The notes beneath the pieces are model-generated. The model did not search any database and was not told the origin of the DNA. It saw nothing but the letters and a program-made list of their open reading frames with translations. From positions 1 through 64,000 of the forward strand of contig JAHCII010000011.1 of NCBI GenBank assembly GCA_026129305.1: a stretch of DNA of 64,000 nucleotides. The letters run 5' to 3'. Within the stretch, counting starts at the first letter, position 1. Each line of letters begins with the position of its first letter. Shown here in pieces: positions 1 through 9,113 of this stretch. Made by a program: the position numbers and the translations under genes. This DNA comes from Anaerolineales bacterium (GTDB taxonomy: Bacteria; Chloroflexota; Anaerolineae; Anaerolineales; UBA11579).

Positions 1-497
1 GGGTGGGGGCCGCGACCGGACGCGCCGAACTGGCCGCCGAAGGTGTGCCTGCGGAAGCGATGCAGTTCCAACCCAGCGCCGACCTGCGTTATGCCGGCCA
101 ATCCTTTGAACTCAATCTGCCACTCGGCCCGGGCCTGCTGGCGGCTTTCCACCAGGCTCACCTGGTGGCCTATGGCTATCACGACCCAGCCGCGGCGGTG
201 GAGTTGGTCACCCTGCGCTTGCGGGCCGTGGGTCTGACGGAAAAACCCGTCCTGCCGCGCTTTGCGCCCAGCGGCGCACCGCTGGAAGCCAGCCTGCTCG
301 GCCGCCACCCGGTGCGCTTCGAGGCTGGCGAAATCGAAACGCCCTTTTACAACGGCGAAACGTTGGGCGTCGGCCAGCGTTTTGCCGGGCCGGCGGTGGT
401 GGTGCGACCGGACACTACCATCCTGGTCGGCGAGGGCGACGAAGCCGAAGTGGACCCCTTCCTCAATCTGGTGATTACCATCGGCGGGACGATATGA
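1..497 (+). CDS. hyuA: Hydantoinase/oxoprolinase subunit A, C-terminal part (5' end outside window)
   Basis: The reading frame is open from the window edge (first full codon at base 3) and gives 164 residues, so only the C-terminal fraction of a protein usually near 700 residues is present. The tail with 'TLGVGQRFAGPAVV' and 'TTILVGEGDEAEVD' is the conserved C-terminal part of the N-methylhydantoinase A / 5-oxoprolinase A family, which binds and activates the ring substrate with ATP. Its stop overlaps the start of the next gene by ATGA, the normal hyuA-hyuB arrangement, so the two subunits are probably translationally coupled. The substrate (hydantoin, oxoproline or a ketone) cannot be told from this fragment. 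Confidence 0.88.
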   Translation, partial: VGAATGRAELAAEGVPAEAMQFQPSADLRYAGQSFELNLPLGPGLLAAFHQAHLVAYGYHDPAAAVELVTLRLRAVGLTEKPVLPRFAPSGAPLEASLLGRHPVRFEAGEIETPFYNGETLGVGQRFAGPAVVVRPDTTILVGEGDEAEVDPFLNLVITIGGTI

Positions 498-2056
498 GCA
501 TCGATTTGGTTCGCTTGGAAGTCTTCAAGCATCTCTTTGCCTCCATCCCGGAGGAGATGGGCGCCGCGCTGCAGCGGGCCAGCTTCTCGCCCAACATCAA
601 AGAGCGGCGCGATTTCTCCTGTGCGGTCTTCGACGCTCAGGGTGAAATGATCGCCCAGGCGGCGCATATTCCAGTTCACCTGGGCGCCATGCCGCTTTCG
701 GTGCAGTCGGCCATCCGGCGCCTGTCGTTTGAGGAGGGCGACATGGTCATCCTCAACGATCCCTATCAGGGCGGCACGCACCTGCCGGATATCACCCTGA
801 TCACCCCTGTGTTCGCCGAGGGCCGGCTGGCGGGCTTCGCCGCCAACCGGGCACACCATGCCGACATTGGCGGCATGGCGCCCGGGTCGATGCCGATCGC
901 CCGCGAGCTGGTGCAGGAGGGGCTGATCCTGCCGCCGGTCAAGCTGTTGGCCCGCGGCCAGTTACAGCCTGCCGTCTGGGACATCATTCTGCGCAATACG
1001 CGCTCTCCAGAAGAGCGCGCCGGCGACCTGCGCGCCCAGATCGCTGCCAACCAACGCGGTGCGGCCCGCTTAGGTGAACTGATCGCCGCCAATGGCCTGG
1101 CTGAAGTGCAGCACTATGCGGCGGCGCTGCTGGACTACACCGAGCGCATGACGCGGGCGCTGATCAGCGGCCTACCGGACGGCCGCTTTGAATTCGAAGA
1201 TGCCTTGGACGACGACGGCATCGTCGAAGAGCCGCTGCCCATCCGGGTCAGCATCCAGATCGAAGGCGACCAGGCCACGGTGGACTTTGCCGGCAGCGCC
1301 CCGCAGGCGCAGGGCAGTGTCAACGCGGTCCACGCCATTACGCTCTCGGCGGTGTATTACGTCTTCCGCTGCCTGGTAGACAGCGAGATCCCCAACAATA
1401 CCGGCTCGCTGCGCGCCATCCGCGTGCTGGCGCCCGAGGGCAGCCTGGTGAACGCCAGCCCGCCGGCGCCGGTGGCGGGCGGCAATGTGGAGACTTCGCA
1501 GCGCATCGTGGATGTACTACTGGGCGCGCTGGCGGGGGCTCTGCCTGCGCAGATCCCCGCCGCCAGCCAAGGCACGATGAACAACACGCTGATCGGCGGC
1601 TGGGACACGGCCCGCGGCCGCGCCTTTACCTATTACGAGACGATCGCCGGCGGCATGGGCGCCCGGCCAGGGGCGGATGGCCCCAGCGCCTTGCACAGCC
1701 ACATGACCAACACGCTCAACACGCCCGCCGAGGCGATGGAGTATGCCTATCCGATCCAGGTGCTGCGCTACGAGTTGCGGGCCGGCACAGGCGGGGCGGG
1801 GCGCTTGCGCGGCGGCGACGGCCTGCGCCGCGACCTGCTGCTGCAGGCACCGGCCACCGTCAGCCTGCTCAGCGAGCGCCGCCAGAGCCGGCCCTATGGG
1901 CTGGCCGGCGGCGGCCCTGGCGCTCCGGGCGAGAATGTGCTGATCCGCGACGGAAGCGAGCAGCCGCTGCCCGCCAAGGGCGAGGTGGCCCTGCGGGCGG
2001 GCGATGTGCTCAGCATCCGCACGCCGGGCGGCGGGGGTTGGGGAGTTGACTCTTAA
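494..2056 (+). CDS. hyuB: Hydantoinase/oxoprolinase subunit B
   Basis: 520 residues, close to the family's usual size. It starts with 'DLVRLEVFKHLFASIPEEMG' and contains 'ILNDPYQGGTHLPDITL' and 'GGNVETSQRIVDVLLGAL', all landmarks of N-methylhydantoinase B. It would form the ATP-dependent ring-opening enzyme with the upstream subunit A; location is cytoplasmic. The ATG overlaps the hyuA stop by 4 bp. The C terminus ends just after the expected Gly-rich 'GGGGWG': the codons for V-D-S and the TAA stop lie within a 38-bp stretch identical to part of the tRNA-Lys gene about 110 bp further on. The original 3' end of hyuB was therefore probably replaced, but no known domain is missing. Substrate unknown. 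Confidence 0.9.
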   Translation: MSIDLVRLEVFKHLFASIPEEMGAALQRASFSPNIKERRDFSCAVFDAQGEMIAQAAHIPVHLGAMPLSVQSAIRRLSFEEGDMVILNDPYQGGTHLPDITLITPVFAEGRLAGFAANRAHHADIGGMAPGSMPIARELVQEGLILPPVKLLARGQLQPAVWDIILRNTRSPEERAGDLRAQIAANQRGAARLGELIAANGLAEVQHYAAALLDYTERMTRALISGLPDGRFEFEDALDDDGIVEEPLPIRVSIQIEGDQATVDFAGSAPQAQGSVNAVHAITLSAVYYVFRCLVDSEIPNNTGSLRAIRVLAPEGSLVNASPPAPVAGGNVETSQRIVDVLLGALAGALPAQIPAASQGTMNNTLIGGWDTARGRAFTYYETIAGGMGARPGADGPSALHSHMTNTLNTPAEAMEYAYPIQVLRYELRAGTGGAGRLRGGDGLRRDLLLQAPATVSLLSERRQSRPYGLAGGGPGAPGENVLIRDGSEQPLPAKGEVALRAGDVLSIRTPGGGGWGVDS

Positions 2057-2081
2057 TCAATTGGTTGAAGGTTCGAGTCCT
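2044..2081 (+). repeat. Partial tRNA-Lys duplicate (38-bp direct repeat of 2155-2192)
   Basis: Bases 2044-2081 match 2155-2192 exactly (38/38, offset 111). The copied part runs from the 5' side of the anticodon stem through the CTT anticodon, variable loop and T loop into the T stem; the acceptor arms and D arm are absent, so it cannot be a tRNA. It supplies the TAA stop of hyuB. Such 3' tRNA fragments are what site-specific integrases or recombination at a tRNA gene leave behind. No integrase gene is seen nearby. Confidence 0.85.
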
Positions 2082-2090
2082 AGAAGAGGA

Positions 2091-2118
2091 TTGAACAATT
2101 CGATTTTCTTGCTATAAT
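2091..2118 (+). promoter_or_regulatory. Promoter of tRNA-Lys
   Basis: TTGAAC at 2091-2096 and TATAAT at 2113-2118 are separated by 16 bp and lie 12 bp before the mature tRNA 5' end, a standard sigma-70-type layout for a tRNA gene. The promoter lies between the partial tRNA copy and the intact gene, so the intact tRNA keeps its own promoter. Confidence 0.65.
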
Positions 2119-2130
2119 CTAGGCCGCTAC

Positions 2131-2202
<72 letters not shown>

Positions 2203-2203
2203 C

Positions 2204-2230
2204 AAAATCCCCCGATGCGGGGATTTTTTG
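2204..2230. terminator. Bidirectional terminator after tRNA-Lys
   Basis: AATCCCC and GGGGATT around a 6-nt loop, with A-run on the left and T-run on the right, so it can end both the tRNA transcript (+) and the converging glycosyltransferase gene (-). Confidence 0.8.
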
Positions 2231-2233
2231 TTT

Positions 2234-4264
2234 CTAGTCCAGAGCTTGGATAAAGCTCATCAAATACTCGCCGTCCGCCGCCTGGTTGAGGTGGCGGATG
2301 GACACCAGGCGCAGGGCGGCGTAGCCCGCCTGCGCGGCGGCCGCCGGCACCTGCACGCGGTGGGTCTCGACGCCCTCGGTGGTACGGCTCAGCAAGGTCT
2401 GCGCAGCCAGCTCCTCGCCGGCTGCGTTCAGATAGACCAGCTGAAAGTGGTCGCCAGCGCTGAGGCCCAGTTCCAGCACGGCAGCCTGCCAGGGCTGGGT
2501 GAACTCCAGCTGCAGGGCGACGCCCTGGTGCCCCAGGCCGCCGAAGGCCGCATTTAGTTCGGCCCCCGTGCCTGAGACCACCACGCTTTGCAACTCTGGG
2601 AAGCGCAGCTGGGCAGCGTAGCCCGGCAGCCAATCGTCGAAGTCGCGCGTGTTGAGCGCCCAGATGGCCGCCCAGCGCTCGGCGCTGAACAACGGACCCT
2701 GGGCCACCAGGCGGATCTGCTGGTAATAAGCGTCCAGCGCCGGGTCGTCCAGAGCGGCCTGCTGCCCGGCTTCCAGCGCCAGGTACCCGGCCGGGATTTG
2801 GCGCATGAAATGGCCGCTGCGCCAGTTGGGGTTGTAGATCGGCGGCAGGCGGCTGAGCAGCGGGTCGGTCAGCGCCAGACCGTGGATAAAGTACACATCC
2901 GGCCCGGCATAGTAGCCGGTGAAGCCGTTGGCGCCCTGCGGCAAATAGAGCATGCCCTGGGCCTGCGCTTGAGCGCGCAGCTGGCGGCCCAACTCGATCC
3001 AGTCGTGTTCGGCTTCCCAGCGGAAGGCCGTGCCGCGTCCCAATAAACGCACCAGGTAGGCCGCCCGGTTGAGCAGATGGTAGTCCGGATGGCTGTTGAA
3101 GGCGTACAAATCCTCAATGCGGAGGAAGTTGGTGGTGTGATAGACCATGCGCTCATCCACCACGCCTTGCCAACGGGCCGTCTCGAACCCCCTCGCGTAC
3201 AGCTGATAGGGCGGTGAACTGGCCACGGCGCTGAGCAGCAGCGCCGCTGGGATCAGCGGCCAGTGCTGGCGTAGTGACAGCTGGGGCAGGAAGTACACTG
3301 CCAACAGCACCACTGCCGCCAGATAGACGGCGGAGAGAAAGCGCCCGCCCATAAAATCACCGCCGATCTGCAGCACATACAGCAGATAGAGCAGCATGCC
3401 CAACAGCACAGCGACGCCGCGCGGCGGGCGATTGCCTCGCAGCACGACCACGGCGGCGCTGAAGACCACCACCCAGGTGAGCGGGTCATACAGCAGTGTG
3501 AACCAGAAATAGTTCAGCCCGGCCCAAACCTCCTGCGCCAAAGGCACATAATTGTGCAACTTGGCGTAGTAGGTGTTGGGGAAAGGGAAGCCGTAATAGA
3601 CCAGCGCGAACAGTTCCCAAGCCAGCAGCGGCAGAAAACCCAGGGTGGCCACGCCCAACGCGCCAGCTCGCTGTGGCTGCCGCCACCACGCGTACAGCAG
3701 CGCCGGCGCATAGAGCAGGCCGGTATCCAAGCGGTTGACCGCCGCCAAGGCGGCCACCAGGCACAGCCAGAACAGCCGCGGCGGGTTTTCACCGGTGCGC
3801 AGGAATAGCCACAGGAAGACGGCCAGCAGCAGGTGGGTCAGCGGGTTCTCCAGGCCGGAACTGGAGTAGTCGATGAAAGCCGTGGAGAGCGCCAGCAGCC
3901 CCAGCGCGGCCAGTCCCTGGGCGCGGCTGGCGGCGATCTTGAAGACCAGCAGCCAGGCGACGGCCAGGGCCAGCGCCAGGCTGACCAGGATGGTGGTCAG
4001 GTAGATCTCCCGCGTGAAGAAGTACAACGCACTGAGCAGCAGCACCCACAGCGGGTGCGTGAAGCCTTGCACGCGCTCCTGCACATTCCAGGTCAGCCCA
4101 TGGCCGTGCACGAAATTGTCCACACTACGGAAGGAAAAATAGGCGTCGTCAGAGAACCAGGCGTGCGAGAGCACCAGCCAGGTCAGGAAGATGAAGGCCA
4201 GAACGATTGCCAAAGGCAGCAGCCAGGCGCTGGATAGGGTCGGCAGGGCAGGTTTTTTCATCAA
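2234..4264 (-). CDS. Polytopic GT-C-type glycosyltransferase, AftB-like
   Basis: 676 residues with about ten hydrophobic segments in the first 380 residues and a soluble C-terminal part. The first loop carries 'SDDAYFSFR' (DD at residues 39-40) and then 'VQERVQGFTHPLWVLLL', the signature seen in GT-C membrane sugar transferases related to mycobacterial AftB, where the acidic pair binds the lipid-linked donor. It probably transfers a sugar from a polyprenyl-phosphate donor to a cell-surface glycan; donor and acceptor are unknown. The last about 150 residues form a Gly/Ala-rich, possibly beta-sandwich extracellular domain. It stands alone, converging on the tRNA. The ATG at 4264 is supported by the immediate start of the first membrane segment. 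Confidence 0.75.
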   Translation of the reverse strand: MMKKPALPTLSSAWLLPLAIVLAFIFLTWLVLSHAWFSDDAYFSFRSVDNFVHGHGLTWNVQERVQGFTHPLWVLLLSALYFFTREIYLTTILVSLALALAVAWLLVFKIAASRAQGLAALGLLALSTAFIDYSSSGLENPLTHLLLAVFLWLFLRTGENPPRLFWLCLVAALAAVNRLDTGLLYAPALLYAWWRQPQRAGALGVATLGFLPLLAWELFALVYYGFPFPNTYYAKLHNYVPLAQEVWAGLNYFWFTLLYDPLTWVVVFSAAVVVLRGNRPPRGVAVLLGMLLYLLYVLQIGGDFMGGRFLSAVYLAAVVLLAVYFLPQLSLRQHWPLIPAALLLSAVASSPPYQLYARGFETARWQGVVDERMVYHTTNFLRIEDLYAFNSHPDYHLLNRAAYLVRLLGRGTAFRWEAEHDWIELGRQLRAQAQAQGMLYLPQGANGFTGYYAGPDVYFIHGLALTDPLLSRLPPIYNPNWRSGHFMRQIPAGYLALEAGQQAALDDPALDAYYQQIRLVAQGPLFSAERWAAIWALNTRDFDDWLPGYAAQLRFPELQSVVVSGTGAELNAAFGGLGHQGVALQLEFTQPWQAAVLELGLSAGDHFQLVYLNAAGEELAAQTLLSRTTEGVETHRVQVPAAAAQAGYAALRLVSIRHLNQAADGEYLMSFIQALD

Positions 4265-4393
4265 TTCAGGCGATCAGGCGGAGAAGTTCAGGGCTGGAGT
4301 GAGGCAATCATATCATTCTCGAAAGTTTGACGTTTTCTTCTTGTATCCAAGCGTATACTGACTTCAGTTCGACTGCTTGATGGAGGATTTCTC

Positions 4394-6460
4394 GTGAACT
4401 TACGCTTAATGGATTTGGTATCTGCGCGCCGCTGGGTTTCCATTACGCTCACCCTGCTGTTCGCATTGCTGCTGGCAGCCTGCGGTTCCGGCGGCATGGG
4501 CCGTGGGGCGGGCTGTGCCCCTGCAGACCTGGTCGAGCCGGACAACAGCGCCCCGGCGTCTGGCGAGATCGTTCTGGACATGAACCCTTTGTTTGTGTGG
4601 GGCTATACCAGTTGTGAGCCGGACAACTATCAGCTTCAGGTGACAACCTACGGCGGCTATGAATATGGCACCACCTACACTGAGCTAACCCCTCTGGGCG
4701 GCGGGCTGATCCTTAACGAAGTCTTGGATACGGCACTGCAGCCCGCCAGCCAATACGAGTGGCGCGTGGCAGCCATCCACAGCGGCGTGATGGGACCCTA
4801 TTCCTACTCTACAAGTTTCTGGACCGGGCCGATTTGCGCGACGGCACTCTTGAAGGCTCCGCAGCAGGAGACGCCCGAAAATTATGCAGTGGTCACCAAC
4901 GAATTCCCGCCCATGGGCTGGAGTTACCCGGATGGCTGCATCCCCGAAGGCACTTTACTGGAGCTGGACACTGATCCGAACTTCCCCGGACCGAACCTGG
5001 CGCACGGCTTTGGCGGGCCGCGCATTGGCCAGATCCCTCTGGACGCCTTGAATGACTGCACCACGTATTACTGGCACGTACGCAGTGAGAACCCGGACGG
5101 CACCGGACCCTTTTCGCCTGTGAGGAGCTTCCGTACCGACTTTACAGGCAGCTGTACGCCGCCGCCGATCTGTGACACTTCGGCGCTGGTTGCCCCCTTC
5201 CCTGGGCAGCCTGCCTCCGGGGAAATCGTGGATGACCTGATGCCAAGCTTCAATTGGTTCTATCCGGATGACTGCGATCCGCAAGGGTACCGGATTGATG
5301 TGACCACCTATGGCGGTTATGAGTTCGGCACCACTTTCAGCGGCGGCACGGGCAACCCCAGCCTGGTATGGGCGCTGGCGGATGCGCTGCAGCCGGCCAC
5401 GCAGTACGAGTGGCGCGTGGCAGGCATCAACGACACTACGCTTGGCCCCTATTCGTCTTCCACGGCGTTCTGGACCGGGCCGCTGTGCACCAGCGCCACG
5501 CTGTTGGCCCCGGTGCAGGAGACGCCCGCAGATGGCGCTGTAGTGGACAATGAGTTCCCGCCGTTGGGCTGGAGCTACTCGGGCGGCTGCCTGCCGCCGA
5601 TTACCTTGCTGGAGCTGGATACAGACTCCAGCTTCCCCGGCCCCAATCTGGTAGCAGGCTTTGGCGGCCCGCGCATCGGCCAAATCCCTCTGGATGCGCT
5701 GGATGATTGCACCACCTACTATTGGCGTGTGCGCGGCGAAACCGCCGCTACTCCAGGCGCTTACTCACCCACTTGGAGCTTCACTACCAACTTCAGCGGC
5801 GGGTGTGCCGGGGGCGCACTGGGTGGGGCCAGCCCCACGGGTCTGGCCCTGCGCAACCTGAACTGCCGCGCCGGGGACAGCCAGGTCTTTTTGGAGACGG
5901 GCTTTTTTGGGCAGGACGATGTCAGCCCGATCCTGGGACGCAATGCTACCGGCACCTGGTTCCTGATCCCCAGGGGGTTGGGCAACACCAACTGCTGGGT
6001 CTCAGCCATCTATGTCGAACTGCAGGGTAACGCGTCCCTGGATGCGCTGCCTGTGCTGAGCTCGCCACCTACGCCGATGCCCTCGCCGACGGTAGTCCCG
6101 CCCGTGGCAGCCACCGCTACGTCGCAGCCCCAGGGCGGTTCCTTCAATGTGACTGACATTCTTATCCATGTGGACAAGACCCATGTGACCGCGGGTGCCT
6201 GCCCGGAGCGCTTCACGTTCACTGCCCGCATCACGGTGGACGGCCCCGGCACGGTGCAGTATCGCTGGCTGCGCAGCGACCAGGCGGCCGGCCCTGTGGA
6301 GACTCTCTCCTTCAACCAGGCCGGCACGCAATCGGTGTTCACCACCTGGGATTTGGGGCAGAAGGGCCAGACGTACACAGACTTCTGGCAGCGGGTGGAG
6401 ATCCTTTCTCCCAACAGCCTGCTGTCCAGCCGGGCCATCTTCTCACTGACTTGCCAATAA
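4394..6460 (+). CDS. Lipoprotein with two duplicated fibronectin-III-like units and a C-terminal Ig-like domain
   Basis: 688 residues. The GTG start at 4394 sits behind TGGAGGA. The N terminus is a lipoprotein signal ending 'LLLAAC' (acylated Cys at residue 30). Residues about 40-250 and 258-465 are two copies of the same unit: 'VTTYGGYEYGTTY' recurs as 'VTTYGGYEFGTTF', and 'GGPRIGQIPLDAL' occurs in both. Each copy seems to hold two FN3-like beta sandwiches with paired Cys. A Pro/Thr-rich linker (about 548-575) leads to a final domain ('TDILIHVDKTHVTAGACPERF ...') of a type recurrent in Anaerolineae surface proteins. Probably a surface-anchored binding protein; the ligand is unknown. Isolated gene with its own terminator. 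Confidence 0.75.
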   Translation: MNLRLMDLVSARRWVSITLTLLFALLLAACGSGGMGRGAGCAPADLVEPDNSAPASGEIVLDMNPLFVWGYTSCEPDNYQLQVTTYGGYEYGTTYTELTPLGGGLILNEVLDTALQPASQYEWRVAAIHSGVMGPYSYSTSFWTGPICATALLKAPQQETPENYAVVTNEFPPMGWSYPDGCIPEGTLLELDTDPNFPGPNLAHGFGGPRIGQIPLDALNDCTTYYWHVRSENPDGTGPFSPVRSFRTDFTGSCTPPPICDTSALVAPFPGQPASGEIVDDLMPSFNWFYPDDCDPQGYRIDVTTYGGYEFGTTFSGGTGNPSLVWALADALQPATQYEWRVAGINDTTLGPYSSSTAFWTGPLCTSATLLAPVQETPADGAVVDNEFPPLGWSYSGGCLPPITLLELDTDSSFPGPNLVAGFGGPRIGQIPLDALDDCTTYYWRVRGETAATPGAYSPTWSFTTNFSGGCAGGALGGASPTGLALRNLNCRAGDSQVFLETGFFGQDDVSPILGRNATGTWFLIPRGLGNTNCWVSAIYVELQGNASLDALPVLSSPPTPMPSPTVVPPVAATATSQPQGGSFNVTDILIHVDKTHVTAGACPERFTFTARITVDGPGTVQYRWLRSDQAAGPVETLSFNQAGTQSVFTTWDLGQKGQTYTDFWQRVEILSPNSLLSSRAIFSLTCQ

Positions 6461-6470
6461 TCTAAAGTAA

Positions 6471-6512
6471 TAACTAAAAAGCCCCTGCCGGATCCGGCAG
6501 GGCTTTTTAGTT
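6471..6512. terminator. Bidirectional terminator
   Basis: TAACTAAAAAGCCC(C)TGCCG and its complement around GATC, flanked by A- and T-runs; it ends the upstream lipoprotein gene. The next gene starts 13 bp after it, so its promoter must overlap the hairpin or lie upstream. Confidence 0.85.
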
Positions 6513-6524
6513 ACAATCGCTGGC

Positions 6525-8165
6525 ATGTCGACTGCCGTCACATCCTCAGCGGAACTCGAACGCGCTTTGCGCAACCTGCAAGCCGCCAAGCTGCCCTGGG
6601 CGCGGCTGCCGCTGGCGGAGCGCATCGCCCTCCTCGACCGCCTGCCTGAGGACCTGCACGCGGTGGAGCAGCCCTGGGTGGCGGCCGCCCTGGCGGCCAG
6701 GGGCGCCCAGCCCGGCTCCCCCGCCGAGAGCGAGGAATGGTTTTCCTTCAGTGTCATGTATCGCCAGCTGCGCTATCTGCGCAAATCGCTAAGCCAGATC
6801 GCCGCCCAGGGGCGGCCGCAGATGCCCGGCAAGCTGTGCTGGAAAACTGCCGGGCAGTGGACCGTGGATGTCTTCCCGCAGACGCTGGTCGACCGCCTGG
6901 CCCTGCCGGGCGTTCGCGCCGAGGTGCGCGCCCGGGATAACTTCAACGGAGACCTGCCGGAGACGGCCGCTTTCTACCAGCAGGCAGAGCCGCAAGGCGG
7001 CCTGTGCTTGGTGTTAGGCGCCGGCAATGTCAACGCATTGCCGGCGGGCGATCTCTTGCATAAGCTGTTTGTCGAGGGCAAGGTGGTCCTGCTCAAGCTC
7101 AATCCGGTCAATGCTTATTTGGATGAGTGGATGCAGCTCGCTTTTGGCGCCTTGATCGAGCCGGGTTATCTGCAAATCGTGCAGGGTGGGGCGGACGTGG
7201 GCGGCGAACTGGCTACCCACCCGGCGGTGGATGAGGTGCATGTCACCGGCTCGGCGCGCACCTATGCGGCCCTGCAGGGCATTGGCAAACCGCTCAGTGC
7301 GGAACTGGGCAATGTCTCGCCAGTCATCGTCGTACCTGGGCCGTGGAGTACTGGGGATGTGCGCAAGCAGGCCGCCAAGTACGCCACGTCGCTCGTGGCT
7401 AATGCGGGTTTCAACTGCGTGACGCCGCGCGTCTTTATTCAGATGGAAGGCTGGGCCCAGCGCCAGGCCTTTAACCAGGCGCTGGTGGACTATTTGCATG
7501 GTGTTCCCACCCGCCGCGCCTGGTACCCCGGCGCGGCTGACCGCCAGGCGGCTTTCGTGCAGAAATATCCCCAGGCGCAGCAGATCGGCGCCGCCGGGCA
7601 GGGTGAGTTGCCCTGGACCTATATTCCCGGCGTAGATCATGAGGCCAAGGATGGCACGGCCTTCCACCAGGAGGCCTTCTGCGGCCTGGCGGCGGAGACG
7701 ACCCTGCCGGCCGAGGACCCGAACGACTTTTTGCACAAGGCGGTGCAGTTCGCCAACCAGCACTTGTGGGGCGATCTGGCGGCCACCATTGTGGTGCATC
7801 CTAAATCGCTGCAGGACCCATTGATGGAAGCTGCTGTGCAGCAGGCCATCACGGACTTGCGCTACGGCACGGTGGTGGTCAACCACTGGGGTGCCCTGGC
7901 CTTTTACCTGGCCCTGACTCCCTGGGGCGCCGCACCCGGCAATACCCCTGCGGATATTCAGTCGGGTGTTGGGGTGGTCTCCAACCCGCTGATGTTCGCC
8001 CAGCCGGAGAAATCCGTGGTGCGGGCGCCGTTCATCTCATTCCCCGACCCGTACCTGGCTCAATCCAAACATAGCTACGCATACTTCCGGGCCGATGCGC
8101 GCTATCAGCGCCAGCCCAGCGCCGGCAATCTGTTACGGCTGCTGTGGGCGGCGTTGCGCAGTTAA
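6525..8165 (+). CDS. Aldehyde dehydrogenase family protein
   Basis: 546 residues, a little longer than the usual 480-500. It has the ALDH cofactor region ('LVLGAGNVNALPAGDLLHKL', 'VLLKLNPVNAY'), 'VHVTGSART' for the NAD(P) fold, the general-base region 'AELGNVSPVIV' and the nucleophile region 'NAGFNCVTPRVF' with the catalytic Cys. The N-terminal about 150 residues are unlike classical ALDHs. It would oxidise an unidentified aldehyde to acid, or act as an acylating variant, with NAD(P); cytoplasmic. No partner genes are adjacent, and the upstream hairpin separates it from the lipoprotein gene. Confidence 0.8.
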   Translation: MSTAVTSSAELERALRNLQAAKLPWARLPLAERIALLDRLPEDLHAVEQPWVAAALAARGAQPGSPAESEEWFSFSVMYRQLRYLRKSLSQIAAQGRPQMPGKLCWKTAGQWTVDVFPQTLVDRLALPGVRAEVRARDNFNGDLPETAAFYQQAEPQGGLCLVLGAGNVNALPAGDLLHKLFVEGKVVLLKLNPVNAYLDEWMQLAFGALIEPGYLQIVQGGADVGGELATHPAVDEVHVTGSARTYAALQGIGKPLSAELGNVSPVIVVPGPWSTGDVRKQAAKYATSLVANAGFNCVTPRVFIQMEGWAQRQAFNQALVDYLHGVPTRRAWYPGAADRQAAFVQKYPQAQQIGAAGQGELPWTYIPGVDHEAKDGTAFHQEAFCGLAAETTLPAEDPNDFLHKAVQFANQHLWGDLAATIVVHPKSLQDPLMEAAVQQAITDLRYGTVVVNHWGALAFYLALTPWGAAPGNTPADIQSGVGVVSNPLMFAQPEKSVVRAPFISFPDPYLAQSKHSYAYFRADARYQRQPSAGNLLRLLWAALRS

Positions 8166-8191
8166 CCATGCAGTTGTTGAAATTTACGTAG

Positions 8192-8233
8192 AAAAAGGAA
8201 CACCACAGATTTGTCCTGTGGTGTTCCTTTTTT
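8192..8233. terminator. Bidirectional terminator, perfect 17-bp stem
   Basis: AAAAAGGAACACCACAG and its exact complement around a 7-nt loop, between the converging aldehyde dehydrogenase (+) and lipoprotein (-) genes. Confidence 0.88.
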
Positions 8234-8255
8234 ACACTTGATTTGCCCCAGAATC

Positions 8256-9038
8256 CTATTCTTTAATGTGATCGAATGAAACAATGCGGAAGTTGTCAAA
8301 TGTGGTTGTGCCATTATTGGCCCCCAACCTAAAGGTCCAAGTTCGACCACTCCAGCTGGTGCCAATTCTTTCATGGCTGCTTAGATATTGGCTTGGATCC
8401 TGTGCATCCCAAATTAGAATTAGAAACTCTCCGTCAGAACCGATCAGAAGCGCGAATGTATACAGGGTGTCTGGTTGCACGGTTAGGTTGCCGAGCAGTC
8501 TGCCAGAGAACAATTGCTGGCCGGCCCACAGGCTGGCATGGATGCCTTTGTTGAGAGCGTAAATACCGAAACTGCGGTATTGACTGCTTCCGAACTCTTC
8601 GTCAACGTCAAAAACGATACTGGAGTGCGCATCTCCTGAGAACTCAAAGTCCATGACTACGCCTTGCCCTTCTTGAAAGGTCGCGCGATCATAAGAAGTG
8701 CCATTCCAGTTTCGTCCGCCTACGAGAAGAGTCCCCCGTTCAAAATCGCATTCACACCCAATCCCCCAGCCGATATTCCTATCTAAAGGATCAAAATAAT
8801 CGATATTCAGATTAGAAGCAAAAGTGGCGAGTAAATCTGGAGCGGCCAGCGTTGGGAAGGGGGTTGGGCTGGGGTTTGGCGTTCGAGTGGCCGCGGGAAC
8901 GAGTACAGGCGTCGCCGTTGATTCAGCAGTGGCAGGCTCTACTCCCGCCAATTCAGCTTCAGGGACTGGTGTGCTTGGTGATGCACATGCTGAAAGGAAT
9001 AAGAAAGCAACAGCAAAGAAGCAGGGATAGCGTTTCAT
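8256..9038 (-). CDS. Lipoprotein with predicted LamG/laminin-like beta-sandwich
   Basis: 260 residues from the ATG at 9038, which has GAGG about 7 bases upstream and begins a clear lipoprotein signal 'MKRYPCFFAVAFLFLSAC'; longer in-frame extension upstream would bury the signal peptide and is rejected. After a Thr/Pro-rich stalk (about 20-65) comes a beta-rich domain with 'GRNWNGTSYDRATF', 'SFGIYALNKGIHASLW' and a terminal 'FDNFRIVSF', typical of concanavalin-like domains in Chloroflexota lipoproteins. Role unknown, probably cell-surface binding. Divergent from moaB. Base composition is more AT-rich than its neighbours. Confidence 0.7.
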   Translation of the reverse strand: MKRYPCFFAVAFLFLSACASPSTPVPEAELAGVEPATAESTATPVLVPAATRTPNPSPTPFPTLAAPDLLATFASNLNIDYFDPLDRNIGWGIGCECDFERGTLLVGGRNWNGTSYDRATFQEGQGVVMDFEFSGDAHSSIVFDVDEEFGSSQYRSFGIYALNKGIHASLWAGQQLFSGRLLGNLTVQPDTLYTFALLIGSDGEFLILIWDAQDPSQYLSSHERIGTSWSGRTWTFRLGANNGTTTFDNFRIVSFDHIKE

Positions 9039-9113
9039 CAATGACCTCGCCTTTGAAACAGTGATGTACGAAGCATTATAAATCTGCTTCTCTGTGCGGA
9101 GTACAATCTCCGT

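Noticed and set aside
2084..2130. Possible second tRNA gene before tRNA-Lys
   Set aside because: Only a tRNA middle fragment is present (2044-2081); it lacks acceptor and D arms and lies inside hyuB.
4327..4359. Promoter TTGACG / TATACT before the lipoprotein gene
   Set aside because: The two hexamers are 21 bp apart, too far for a standard promoter; kept out as unsupported.
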